A stretch of DNA of 7,668 nt from JBBAFB01 sp041655595. GTDB lineage: Bacteria; Bacillota; DULZ01. The number at the start of each line of letters is the position of its first letter. Positions within the stretch are counted from its first letter, which is position 1. The stretch spans positions 1 through 7,668 of the forward strand of contig JBBAFB010000105.1 in the NCBI GenBank assembly GCA_041655595.1. The letters are read 5' to 3'. The translations under genes and the position numbers were made by a program. Shown piece after piece: positions 1 to 6,755 of this stretch. The notes under the pieces are model-generated. The model had not been told where the DNA came from. It made no database searches and saw only the letters and a program-made list of their open reading frames with translations.

Positions 1-912
1 AAAGAAATTGAAGAATATATAAAAAACAATCACCTAGCAACTGTGGAGGACTGTTCAAACTACGATAAAAAATATTTTCGCAATCAGGTTCGATTGGAGA
101 TTATCCCCAACTTAAAAGAATATAATCCTAACCTAGTGGCCGGTTTAGTTAAAGGCGGTGAAATCTTTAGGGGAGAGGATTTGTATCTGGAGCAGCTGAC
201 AGAAAAATTTTTTCAGGAAAACTGCCTTTTTGAATCCGCCGAAGTCCTTTCCGTTTCTTATCAGGCCTATAGGGAGCAGCCTCTAGCAATAAAAAGGAGG
301 TTTTTGCGGAAATGTTTTCTTAAATTGGTTGACTCCGGCCGGGAAATGGGTTTTGATGAGGTTGAAAGAGTGGTAACCTGGTTAGCAGGTCCCGTTCCGG
401 GAAAATTATTGGAATGGCCCGCCGGGATTAAAATAAAATATTCTCAAGGCAGAATTATTATAGGCAGCTTCTCGTCGGATGTAGCGGCAGACAATGAGGC
501 TGATTTTCAATTGGCCGTACCCAAGTTGGGTCAAACAGAAATAAACTCTGATCTTTTTCAAGCAGAACTGGTTAAAATAGGGGTAGCAGAGTTGTTAAAG
601 AAGGGGGATCCTTGGACTGTTTTTGTAGATGCGGATCGGGTATCCTTTCCATTGATAATTAGAAATAGGCGGGCCGGAGATCGGTTTTATCCCTTGGGAA
701 TGGAAGGCAGTAAAAAATTAAAGGACTTTTTTATTGATTTGAAGATTCCCAGAGCAGAGCGTGCAGAAATTTTAATGGTCACATCTTTGGAGGGTGAAAT
801 TATTTGGGTAATGGGTTTAAGAATTGATGAAAGATATAGGGTGACCGGGGCGACGAAAAGGATTTTAAAACTAAGTTTAATAAAAACGATTATTAACAGC
901 AAATTAGTTTGA
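1..912 (+). CDS. tilS: tRNA(Ile)-lysidine synthase TilS, C-terminal two-thirds (5' end outside window)
   Basis: TilS uses ATP to attach lysine to C34 of the CAU-anticodon tRNA-Ile, changing its decoding from AUG to AUA and its charging from Met to Ile. It acts in the cytoplasm and is normally essential. The frame is open from base 1 (KEIEEYIKNNHLATVEDCSN...), giving 303 residues before TGA at 910-912. The SGGxDS PP-loop half lies upstream and is missing. Visible family hallmarks are the EDCSNYDKKYFRNQVR segment near the left edge, the long helical middle, and the C-terminal domain with IRNRRAGDRFYPLGMEGSKKLKDFF-type residues, KIPRAER and WVMGLRIDERYRV. TilS proteins are usually about 450-480 residues, so roughly 160 are off-window. 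GTG at 43 is an internal valine inside a conserved block, not a start. The ftsH promoter overlaps its stop codon. Identification is by family motifs and by the neighbouring ftsH. Confidence 0.95.
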   Translation, partial: KEIEEYIKNNHLATVEDCSNYDKKYFRNQVRLEIIPNLKEYNPNLVAGLVKGGEIFRGEDLYLEQLTEKFFQENCLFESAEVLSVSYQAYREQPLAIKRRFLRKCFLKLVDSGREMGFDEVERVVTWLAGPVPGKLLEWPAGIKIKYSQGRIIIGSFSSDVAADNEADFQLAVPKLGQTEINSDLFQAELVKIGVAELLKKGDPWTVFVDADRVSFPLIIRNRRAGDRFYPLGMEGSKKLKDFFIDLKIPRAERAEILMVTSLEGEIIWVMGLRIDERYRVTGATKRILKLSLIKTIINSKLV

Positions 913-937
913 AATTAGGTTATAATTATGTTAGAAT
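909..937 (+). promoter_or_regulatory. Sigma-A-type promoter for ftsH, overlapping the tilS stop
   Basis: The -35 TTGAAA (909-914) and -10 TAGAAT (932-937) are separated by exactly 17 bases, and TG at 929-930 gives an extended -10 (TGnTAGAAT). The predicted start near 943-945 leaves a leader of about 40 bases before GTG 986. The -35 element covers the tilS TGA codon. No terminator separates tilS from ftsH, so read-through from tilS is also possible. The match is visible in the sequence; activity is inferred. Confidence 0.65.
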
Positions 938-970
938 TCCTTAGTATGGGACTATTGTAAATTCAGGATG

Positions 971-978
971 AAAGGAGG
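971..978 (+). promoter_or_regulatory. Strong ribosome binding site that fixes the ftsH start at GTG 986
   Basis: AAAGGAGG at 971-978 is a near-perfect Shine-Dalgarno sequence. It sits 7 bases before GTG 986, the optimal spacing. The in-frame ATG at 968 lies upstream of this site and would make it coding (residues KGG), and nothing resembling a binding site precedes 968. GTG 986 is therefore the likely start. Confidence 0.85.
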
Positions 979-985
979 AAAAAGT

Positions 986-2929
986 GTGAATAGAGTGTTT
1001 AAAAATATGGCAGTTTACCTGCTTTTAGTTCTTATAGTGGTATCAATATTTCGTTTAGCTACACCAACTCCTGTGGAAGAAATTGAATTAATCTCCAGCC
1101 AGTTTGCAGCTCAGGTAGAGCAAGGACAATTAGAGAGTGCCGATGTTACCCCCTACGACGGCATCTACCTGGTAGAGGGTAAAATGAAAGACGGCACAAA
1201 ATTTACTGCTAATGTGGCAGGGTTGGAAGCAGTCAGTCTTGCCGAGAAGATGGGAGCCGAAATTAATTATAACCCTGAACCCAGTCCGCCTGTTTGGACC
1301 GGTCTTTTAGGTACAATCCTGCCCATTTTATTGCTGGTTGGCTTGCTGTTTTTCATGATGCACCAAACCCAAGGCGGGGGCAATAAGGTCATGCAATTTG
1401 GCAAAAGTAGGGCCCGTTTGCATACAGATGAAAAAAATAAGGTTACCTTTGCCGATGTGGCGGGGGCCGATGAAGTAAAAGAAGAACTGGAAGAAGTAGT
1501 GGAGTTTTTAAAAAGCCCGCGAAAATTCAACGAAATCGGTGCGAAAATACCCAAGGGAGTTTTATTATATGGGCCTCCCGGCACAGGTAAAACTCTGTTG
1601 GCCAGGGCGATTGCCGGAGAAGCGGATGTCCCCTTTTTCAGTATCAGCGGCTCGGATTTTGTAGAAATGTTTGTAGGGGTGGGGGCTTCCAGAGTTAGGG
1701 ATTTGTTTGACCAGGCAAAAAAGAATTCCCCTTGTATAGTTTTCATAGATGAAATTGATGCTGTGGGACGGCAAAGAGGTGCCGGCCTTGGAGGGGGACA
1801 TGATGAAAGGGAGCAAACCTTGAATCAGCTCTTGGTTGAAATGGACGGTTTTAGTGCCAATGAAGGCATCATTATTATTGCCGCTACCAACAGGCCGGAT
1901 ATTTTGGACCCTGCATTACTGCGTCCCGGAAGATTTGACCGGCAAATTACAGTTGATATTCCGGATGTAAGGGGCAGGAAGGAAATTCTGGAGGTTCATG
2001 TTAAAGGCAAGCCCTTGGCCAAAGGTGTTGACCTGGAGGTGTTGGCTCGCCGAACACCCGGATTTACCGGGGCAGATTTGGCTAACTTAGTTAATGAAGG
2101 GGCCCTTTTGTCTGCTAGACGAAACCTAAAGCTTATCGGTATGCCGGAGCTGGAGGAATCAGTCGAGAGGGTTATTGCTGGTCCGGAGAAAAAATCGGCG
2201 GTAATCAGCGATCACGAAAAGCGCTTAGTTGCTTATCATGAGGCCGGGCATGCCATTGTAGGCCATCATTTGCCTACCACGGATCCGGTGCACAAGGTTT
2301 CGATTATTCCCAGGGGCAGGGCCGGCGGGTATACCTTGATTTTGCCCAAGGAAGATAGGCGCTTCGCTACAAAAAATCAGTTGTTGGATCAAATCACCAT
2401 GCTTCTAGGCGGTAGAGTGGCAGAGGATATAGTCTTGAAGGAAATCAGCACCGGTGCTCAAAATGACTTGGAAAGAGCTACGGAACTGGTTAGAAAGATC
2501 ATTACCGAGTTCGGCATGTCCGAGGAGCTGGGTCCTTTGACTTTCGGCAAAAAACAGGAGCAGGTATTTTTGGGCAGGGATATTTCCCGAGATAGAAATT
2601 ACAGCGAGGCAGTAGCTTTTTCCATTGACAAGGAAGCCCGACGAATGATGGATGAATGCTATAACAAGGCGAAAGAAATTCTAATTGAGCAGATGGATAA
2701 ATTGCATCTGGTTGCAGAAACCTTAATAGAGCAGGAGACGCTAGAGGCTGACGACTTTAGTTTGTTAATGGAAGGAAAGCCGATAAAAATTCGAAGTAAG
2801 GCCAAAGAAGAAGTGAAAGAGGCTGAAGAAATTCCGGTCAAGAAAGCCCCCGTTTCAGAAAAAAGGGACACAACCGGAATTGGCGGCCCTGAACCTATTT
2901 TGCGTTTTAATCAAAGCAGGAGAGATTGA
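986..2929 (+). CDS. ftsH: ATP-dependent zinc metalloprotease FtsH
   Basis: Membrane-anchored hexameric AAA+ protease that extracts and degrades misfolded membrane proteins and selected regulators. With the GTG 986 start it has 647 residues, a normal family length. Domains in order: transmembrane helix 1 (about 8-22), a short extracytoplasmic domain, transmembrane helix 2 (about 105-125), and an AAA+ module with Walker A GPPGTGKT (196-203), pore loop FVG (229-231), Walker B IVFIDEID (251-258) and second region of homology with the arginine fingers (301-319, ending RPGRFDR). The M41 zinc site is HEAGH (418-422) with the third ligand Asp in STGAQND (about 494). The last ~45 residues are a charged Lys/Glu-rich tail, typically variable in the family. 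All catalytic residues are present. The N-terminus MNRVFKNMAVYLL from GTG 986 matches the usual FtsH beginning; starting at ATG 968 would add six residues. It has its own promoter candidate and a terminator just downstream. Confidence 0.98.
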   Translation: MNRVFKNMAVYLLLVLIVVSIFRLATPTPVEEIELISSQFAAQVEQGQLESADVTPYDGIYLVEGKMKDGTKFTANVAGLEAVSLAEKMGAEINYNPEPSPPVWTGLLGTILPILLLVGLLFFMMHQTQGGGNKVMQFGKSRARLHTDEKNKVTFADVAGADEVKEELEEVVEFLKSPRKFNEIGAKIPKGVLLYGPPGTGKTLLARAIAGEADVPFFSISGSDFVEMFVGVGASRVRDLFDQAKKNSPCIVFIDEIDAVGRQRGAGLGGGHDEREQTLNQLLVEMDGFSANEGIIIIAATNRPDILDPALLRPGRFDRQITVDIPDVRGRKEILEVHVKGKPLAKGVDLEVLARRTPGFTGADLANLVNEGALLSARRNLKLIGMPELEESVERVIAGPEKKSAVISDHEKRLVAYHEAGHAIVGHHLPTTDPVHKVSIIPRGRAGGYTLILPKEDRRFATKNQLLDQITMLLGGRVAEDIVLKEISTGAQNDLERATELVRKIITEFGMSEELGPLTFGKKQEQVFLGRDISRDRNYSEAVAFSIDKEARRMMDECYNKAKEILIEQMDKLHLVAETLIEQETLEADDFSLLMEGKPIKIRSKAKEEVKEAEEIPVKKAPVSEKRDTTGIGGPEPILRFNQSRRD

Positions 2930-2936
2930 GGGATTT

Positions 2937-2974
2937 AATGGGCAAGGGTTCTTAAATCTTTGCCCATTGTTTTT
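2937..2974 (+). terminator. Intrinsic terminator after ftsH
   Basis: AATGGGCAA (2937-2945) pairs perfectly with TTGCCCATT (2960-2968). The stem can extend inward by G-T and G-C pairs to about 11 bp around a short loop, and GTTTTT (2969-2974) follows. It begins 8 bases after the ftsH stop and separates ftsH from ndk, so ndk probably has its own promoter or depends on partial read-through. Confidence 0.8.
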
Positions 2975-3021
2975 CCAGGCGTGTTTTGAATAAAGACTAA
3001 TATTCGGAGGGAGTTTAGTAG

Positions 3022-3471
3022 ATGGAAAAAACTTTTATTATGATCAAGCCCGATGGGGTACAAAGAAACTTGACGGGTAAAATCATTTCCCGCTTAGAGG
3101 ATAAGGGTTATAAGCTGGTTGCTTTGAAAATGCTACAGTTAACGGAGGAGCAGGCCAAAACCCATTACATAGAACATATTGAAAAGCCTTTTTTCCCGAG
3201 TGTGTTGGCCTATATCACCTCCGGGCCGGTGGTGGCTATGGTTTGGGAGGGCAGGAATGCCGTTAAAGGAATCAGAAAACTAATGGGGGCTACAGATCCT
3301 CGGGATGCCGAGCCGGGAACCATTAGGGGAGATTTTGGTATAGATATCAGTAAAAATGTTATCCATGGTGCCGATTCTCCGGAAAGTGCCCAAAGAGAAC
3401 TGGATATTTATTTTGCAACAACAGAGCTTTTGTCCTATCAGAAAAGCTTGGATGATTGGATTTATGATTAA
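3022..3471 (+). CDS. ndk: Nucleoside diphosphate kinase
   Basis: Transfers the gamma phosphate of ATP to NDPs and dNDPs through a phosphohistidine, balancing cytoplasmic nucleotide pools. The protein has 149 residues, the standard length. Family marks seen: N-terminal KTFIMIKPDGVQRNL, then LMGATDPRDAEPGTIRG, and the active-site signature NVIHGADSPESAQRE with catalytic His115. The start ATG 3022 follows CGGAGGG (3005-3011) at about 10 bases, a little long but acceptable. The gene stands between the ftsH terminator and the fhs leader, apparently monocistronic. I found no convincing -35/-10 pair in the 47 bases between the terminator and the start. Nothing is missing or unusual in the protein. 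Confidence 0.98.
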   Translation: MEKTFIMIKPDGVQRNLTGKIISRLEDKGYKLVALKMLQLTEEQAKTHYIEHIEKPFFPSVLAYITSGPVVAMVWEGRNAVKGIRKLMGATDPRDAEPGTIRGDFGIDISKNVIHGADSPESAQRELDIYFATTELLSYQKSLDDWIYD

Positions 3472-3488
3472 TTTATGAGCTTTGTATA

Positions 3489-3530
3489 AGGGGAGTTTTC
3501 GCTTATTTTTCGCATAGCGGAATTTTCTCT
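3489..3530 (+). other. Imperfect inverted repeat after ndk (weak terminator-like hairpin)
   Basis: The arms 3489-3503 and 3516-3530 can form 14 of 15 pairs, but about five are G-T wobbles and one position mismatches. The loop is about 12 bases. No T-tract follows (CAGCAAAATG comes next), so this is not a typical intrinsic terminator. It may be a factor-assisted stop, an RNA end-protecting hairpin, or chance. Confidence 0.3.
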
Positions 3531-3561
3531 CAGCAAAATGTTAATATTTTAATGGATTTTA

Positions 3562-3595
3562 AGCAGGATTTCAGCGAATTATCTAGAATCCTGTT
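3562..3595. repeat. Inverted repeat in the fhs leader, just upstream of the promoter candidate
   Basis: AGCAGGATT (3562-3570) and AATCCTGTT (3587-3595) are complementary over 9 positions with one G-T pair, around a 16-base AT-rich centre. The repeat ends about 10 bases upstream of the TTGCCA -35 candidate. That position would suit a regulator-binding site or a dispersed intergenic repeat. The sequence alone cannot decide between them. Confidence 0.4.
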
Positions 3596-3605
3596 AGAAA
3601 CTATC

Positions 3606-3635
3606 TTGCCATACTTGGGTTTAACCCTTTGTAAT
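3606..3635 (+). promoter_or_regulatory. Candidate sigma-A promoter for fhs, with a palindrome in the spacer
   Basis: TTGCCA (3606-3611) and TGTAAT (3630-3635) are separated by 18 bases, each one or two bases from consensus. Transcription would begin near 3642, about 34 bases before GTG 3676. The spacer holds the perfect palindrome GGGTT-T-AACCC (3617-3627), placed where a repressor would block RNA polymerase. The remaining part of the 204-base ndk-fhs gap shows no gene. Confidence 0.5.
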
Positions 3636-3675
3636 GGAAATATATTAAGAAAATAACTTGAAGGAGTGGTAATTA

Positions 3676-5355
3676 GTGTCCAAGCATTTGTCTGACATTG
3701 AGATCGCCCAAAATGCTAAGATGAAGCCCGCGATCGAATTGGCTAAAGATTTAGGAATTTCGGAAGAAAATTTGGAGTTATACGGAAAATATAAAGCCAA
3801 AGTTTCCCTGGAAGTATTTAAAGGGCTTGCCGACAAACCCGATGGTAAGCTGATTTTGGTTACAGCGATTACACCGACCCCAGCCGGTGAGGGTAAAACT
3901 ACAACCAGCGTGGGCTTGACCGACGGCCTGGCTAAGTTGGGTAAAAAATCAATGGTTTGTTTAAGGGAGCCTTCCTTGGGTCCTAGCTTTGGAATCAAGG
4001 GCGGCGCTGCCGGCGGGGGTATGGCACAGGTGGTGCCTATGGAAGATATTAACCTACATTTTACGGGTGATTTGCATGCAATCACCACGGCTCACAATCT
4101 ATTGGCCGCTTTAGTGGATAATCATTTGCATCAAGGCAATGATCTGGGTATTGATCCAAGGCAGGTAGTTTTTAGAAGGGTAATGGATCTTAACGAAAGA
4201 GCTTTGCGTAATGTGGTGATTGGCCTAGGCGGTAAAGCCAATGGTGTGCCTAGAGAAAGCGGCTTTGATATCACAGTTGCTTCTGAAGTAATGGCTATTC
4301 TTTGTTTGGCAGACAGCCTAACAGATTTGAAAGAGCGTTTCAGCAGAATTGTAGTGGCTTACACTTATGACGGCAAGCCGGTAACTGCCGCTGATGTGCA
4401 GGCACAGGGTTCTATGACTTTAGTGATGAAGGATGCTCTTAAGCCAAACCTGGTGCAGACCTTAGAAAACACTCCCGCTTTTATTCACGGCGGACCCTTT
4501 GCTAACATTGCTCATGGCTGCAACAGTTTGATGGCAACGAAAACTGCCCTAAAACTAGCGGATTACGTAGTAACAGAGGCCGGATTTGGCGCCGACTTGG
4601 GTGCGGAGAAATTTTATAATGTAAAATGCCGCTATGGCGGACTGACACCGGATGCCACCGTTATTGTAGCCACAGTTCGAGCTTTAAAAATGCACGGCGG
4701 TGTTGCTAAAGCTGATCTGGGAGCAGAAAACGTTGAGGCGTTGGCTAAGGGCTTTGCTAATTTAGAAAAACACATTGAGAATGTTAATAAATTTGGGGTG
4801 CCTGCAGTGGTTGCCATCAATGCTTTCCCCACAGACACCCGGGCAGAACTGGATACCCTCTTTCAGCTATGCAAGCAGGCAGGTGCAGAAGTGGCAATTT
4901 CCGATGTTTGGGCCAAGGGCGGTGAAGGCGGCAAGGATCTGGCGCAAAAAGTGTTGGATACCATTGAAAATAAGCCTTCCAGCTTTAAAGTGCTCTATGA
5001 TCTGAGCAGTTCTGTCAAAGATAAAATGAATACCATTGCTAAAGAAATTTACGGTGCCAATGGTGTAGTCTTTACAGATAACGCTTCAAAAGAAATCAGT
5101 CGTTACGAAGAAATGGGCTACGGTGATTTACCGATCATTATGGCTAAAACCCAGTATTCTTTAACTGATGACCAAACCAAGGTGGGGCGTCCTACCAATT
5201 TTGATATTACTGTCAGAGAAGTTCGCTTGTCTGCAGGTGCCGGTTTCCTGGTAGCTATTACCGGTGCCATTATGACCATGCCGGGTTTACCCAAAAAGCC
5301 TGCTGCCAACAGCATTGACATTGACGAGGATGGTATCATAACCGGCTTGTTTTAA
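3676..5355 (+). CDS. fhs: Formate--tetrahydrofolate ligase
   Basis: Makes 10-formyl-THF from formate, THF and ATP through a formyl-phosphate intermediate. This is the entry of formate into the one-carbon pool and the methyl branch of the Wood-Ljungdahl pathway in acetogens and related anaerobes. At 559 residues it is the length of the monofunctional bacterial enzyme. The P-loop lies in TPTPAGEGKTTTSVGL with Lys74. REPSLGPSFGIKGG follows with Arg97, corresponding to the formyl-phosphate-binding Arg of the Moorella enzyme, then the glycine-rich GGAAGGGMAQVVPMEDINL and GVPRESGFDITVASE. The end GLPKKPAANSIDIDEDGIITGLF is typical and complete. The GTG start is set by AAGGAG (3661-3666), 9 bases upstream. 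It is a monocistronic unit: promoter candidate upstream and strong terminator downstream. No other Wood-Ljungdahl gene is next to it here, so it could equally serve purine and serine/glycine metabolism. The family call is very safe; an acetogenic role is inference. Confidence 0.98.
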   Translation: MSKHLSDIEIAQNAKMKPAIELAKDLGISEENLELYGKYKAKVSLEVFKGLADKPDGKLILVTAITPTPAGEGKTTTSVGLTDGLAKLGKKSMVCLREPSLGPSFGIKGGAAGGGMAQVVPMEDINLHFTGDLHAITTAHNLLAALVDNHLHQGNDLGIDPRQVVFRRVMDLNERALRNVVIGLGGKANGVPRESGFDITVASEVMAILCLADSLTDLKERFSRIVVAYTYDGKPVTAADVQAQGSMTLVMKDALKPNLVQTLENTPAFIHGGPFANIAHGCNSLMATKTALKLADYVVTEAGFGADLGAEKFYNVKCRYGGLTPDATVIVATVRALKMHGGVAKADLGAENVEALAKGFANLEKHIENVNKFGVPAVVAINAFPTDTRAELDTLFQLCKQAGAEVAISDVWAKGGEGGKDLAQKVLDTIENKPSSFKVLYDLSSSVKDKMNTIAKEIYGANGVVFTDNASKEISRYEEMGYGDLPIIMAKTQYSLTDDQTKVGRPTNFDITVREVRLSAGAGFLVAITGAIMTMPGLPKKPAANSIDIDEDGIITGLF

Positions 5356-5363
5356 GTTAATCC

Positions 5364-5391
5364 AAAAGCCCCGGAGCTCCGGGGCTTTTTT
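5364..5391 (+). terminator. Strong intrinsic terminator after fhs
   Basis: A perfect 26-base palindrome (5364-5389) with core GCCCCGGAGCTCCGGGGC, flanked by AAAA on the left and six T on the right. It folds to an 11 bp stem with an AGCT loop followed by a T run. It begins 8 bases after the fhs TAA. The symmetric A/T flanks could also let it stop transcripts arriving on the - strand. Confidence 0.95.
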
Positions 5392-5400
5392 CTATAAAAA

Positions 5401-5431
5401 CCTAAATTTATTTTCTTCGGACTAAATTAGG
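5401..5431. repeat. Bulged inverted repeat upstream of the accessory operon promoter
   Basis: CCTAA-a-TTTA (5401-5410) is complementary to TAAATTAGG (5423-5431) over 9 pairs if A5406 is bulged out, with a 12-base pyrimidine-rich loop. It lies between the fhs terminator and the extended -10 at 5463-5471, centred about 50 bases upstream of that element. That location would suit an activator or operator site. It is AT-rich and may be chance. Confidence 0.25.
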
Positions 5432-5462
5432 TGGCCTGGGATACGGAAATAAAAAATTTACA

Positions 5463-5471
5463 TGATATAAT
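5463..5471 (+). promoter_or_regulatory. Extended -10 promoter candidate for the three-gene operon
   Basis: TGATATAAT at 5463-5471 is a perfect TGn plus TATAAT extended -10. The hexamer 17 bases upstream (ACGGAA, 5443-5448) is a poor -35, as often seen at extended -10 or activator-dependent promoters. The transcript would start near 5478, about 45 bases before ATG 5523. With the fhs terminator just upstream, this is the only good promoter in the gap. Confidence 0.55.
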
Positions 5472-5522
5472 TAACAATCGAATGATAAATTTTTAAAAAA
5501 AACTAGCAGGGGCGGGGCAAAT

Positions 5523-6755
5523 ATGGATCAACAATCTATCAATGTAAAGGACACACTGTTTGAGATAACCGAAAAATATCAAGGGGCTCTTGAGCTATTA
5601 GTGTCGGCGGGCTTCGAAAATATGCGGGATGAAGAGCAAAGAAAAACATTCGGCAAATCAATTTCTCTGGAGATGGCCCTTAAGCTTAAAAAAATCAATG
5701 TGGACACTTTTAAGGAACAGTTGCTGACCGTTATTAACGATCAGCAAAGTCTGACCGGGCAATCCTTGCAAACAAAACAAAGCCTAAAAAACCCCCTTCT
5801 CAGGGTCGCGGGGGTGCTGCCCTGTCCGGTTAAAACTCCTTTAATGGAGGCCCTGGAGAACTGGTTGAGGAAAAACAACCTGGGCGAAAGGGTAGATTAT
5901 GATTTAAGGGCAGCCTCCATGGGGGTGGATTGGATTAAGGAAACCTTAAAAAGAGGTTCGGCAGATGAGGTGGCTGATATCTTCATCTCTGCCGGTTTTG
6001 ATCTTTTCTTTGATAAGGATTTTTTCGGTAGGTATAAGGATACGGGCCTCTTTGCCGATATTTCCGGGGTTTTGCATTACAATCGGGATTTTGAAAACGA
6101 TTATATAAGCCTTAAGGACCCGGATAATCAGTATTCCATGCTGGCCGTTGTTCCCGCAATTTTTTTGGTTAATACCGAAGAATTAGAGGGTAGAAAAATG
6201 CCCTCCTGTTGGGAGGATATATTAAGATCTGAGTTTGAGCAGAAGGTAAGCCTACCTGTTGAGGATTTCGACTTATTTAATGCCATGCTGCTAAATATCT
6301 ACAAAAGTTATGGCGAGGAAGGGGTAGCAAAGCTTGGCAAAAGCCTTTTGAAAAGTATGCATCCCTCCCAGATGGTTAAATCCCATATCAGGAAAGAAGA
6401 AAAACCTATTGTTACCATTATGCCCTATTTCTTTACCAAAATGCTTTTTGTAGAGGGCCCCATGGTTCCGGTCTGGCCCCGGGACGGTGCCATCATCAGT
6501 CCGATTTTTATGCTGACCAAACAAGAAAAAAGGGAGCAATTGAAGCCCTTTGTGGATTTTTTGATTTCAGACAAGGTGGGGGAAATTCTGTCACATAACG
6601 GACGTTTTCCCAGTGTCAATCCCAATGTGGATAATAGGGTTCCTCGGGAGCAGAAATATATCTGGTTGGGTTGGGATTTTATCAAGGAAAATGATATTGG
6701 AGCTTTAATCAAAAGCTGTGAAAAAATATTTTATCAAGCTGCAAGTGGGGTGTAA
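5523..6755 (+). CDS. Cytoplasmic DUF1858-like / type II solute-binding-fold protein
   Basis: No experimentally named homologue is recognised. Residues 6-72 (VKDTLFEITEKYQGALELLVSAGF... RKTFGKSISLEMAL...INVDTFKEQL) resemble the small helical DUF1858/ScdA-N class of domain. After a Gln/Ser-rich linker (about 73-90), residues 92-405 look like a type II solute-binding protein of the iron/AfuA-like kind. Supporting marks are SCWEDILRSEFEQKVSLP (228-245), the AVVPAIFLVNTEEL segment, PFVDFLISDKVGEILSHNGRFPSV (342-365) and a terminal GWDFIKEN. Such proteins are normally exported, but there is no signal peptide, lipobox or membrane segment here, so the protein should be cytoplasmic. No permease gene is present. 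The start ATG 5523 follows a weak AGGGGCGGGG purine run (5508-5517). The stop overlaps the next gene's ATG by one base, so it is probably translated together with the GTPase. A metal- or cofactor-binding scaffold is possible. The fold call is fairly sure; the function is unknown. Confidence 0.7.
   Translation: MDQQSINVKDTLFEITEKYQGALELLVSAGFENMRDEEQRKTFGKSISLEMALKLKKINVDTFKEQLLTVINDQQSLTGQSLQTKQSLKNPLLRVAGVLPCPVKTPLMEALENWLRKNNLGERVDYDLRAASMGVDWIKETLKRGSADEVADIFISAGFDLFFDKDFFGRYKDTGLFADISGVLHYNRDFENDYISLKDPDNQYSMLAVVPAIFLVNTEELEGRKMPSCWEDILRSEFEQKVSLPVEDFDLFNAMLLNIYKSYGEEGVAKLGKSLLKSMHPSQMVKSHIRKEEKPIVTIMPYFFTKMLFVEGPMVPVWPRDGAIISPIFMLTKQEKREQLKPFVDFLISDKVGEILSHNGRFPSVNPNVDNRVPREQKYIWLGWDFIKENDIGALIKSCEKIFYQAASGV

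Noticed and set aside
43..45. GTG that could be taken as the start of the first gene
   Set aside because: The frame is open to base 1, and the residues before GTG continue the conserved TilS block; it is an internal valine of a gene cut by the window edge.
921..926. TATAAT hexamer as the ftsH -10
   Set aside because: No acceptable -35 lies 16-19 bases upstream (898-903 reads AGCAAA); the TTGAAA/TAGAAT pair with extended -10 fits better.
1267..1746. Long open frame on the - strand inside ftsH
   Set aside because: It lies wholly opposite a highly conserved AAA+ coding region, its translation has no recognisable domain, and it has no ribosome binding site context.
2975..3021. Possible ndk promoter using TAATAT (2998-3003)
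   Set aside because: The TTGAAT at 2986-2991 is only 6 bases away and nothing -35-like occurs at the correct distance.
3645..4088. Open frame on the - strand over the fhs start
   Set aside because: Antisense shadow of the conserved fhs P-loop region; proline/serine-rich composition with no family resemblance.
4775..5005. Second + strand frame within fhs
   Set aside because: Out of frame inside an intact enzyme gene, with low-complexity translation and no motif.
5364..5391. Perfect palindrome as an operator, attachment site or mobile-element end
   Set aside because: GC-rich stem, short loop, T run and position right behind fhs make it a plain intrinsic terminator.
5392..5522. Riboswitch or small RNA in the leader of the accessory operon
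   Set aside because: Only one weak AT-rich hairpin is present, and it lies upstream of the likely transcription start; no conserved riboswitch core was seen.
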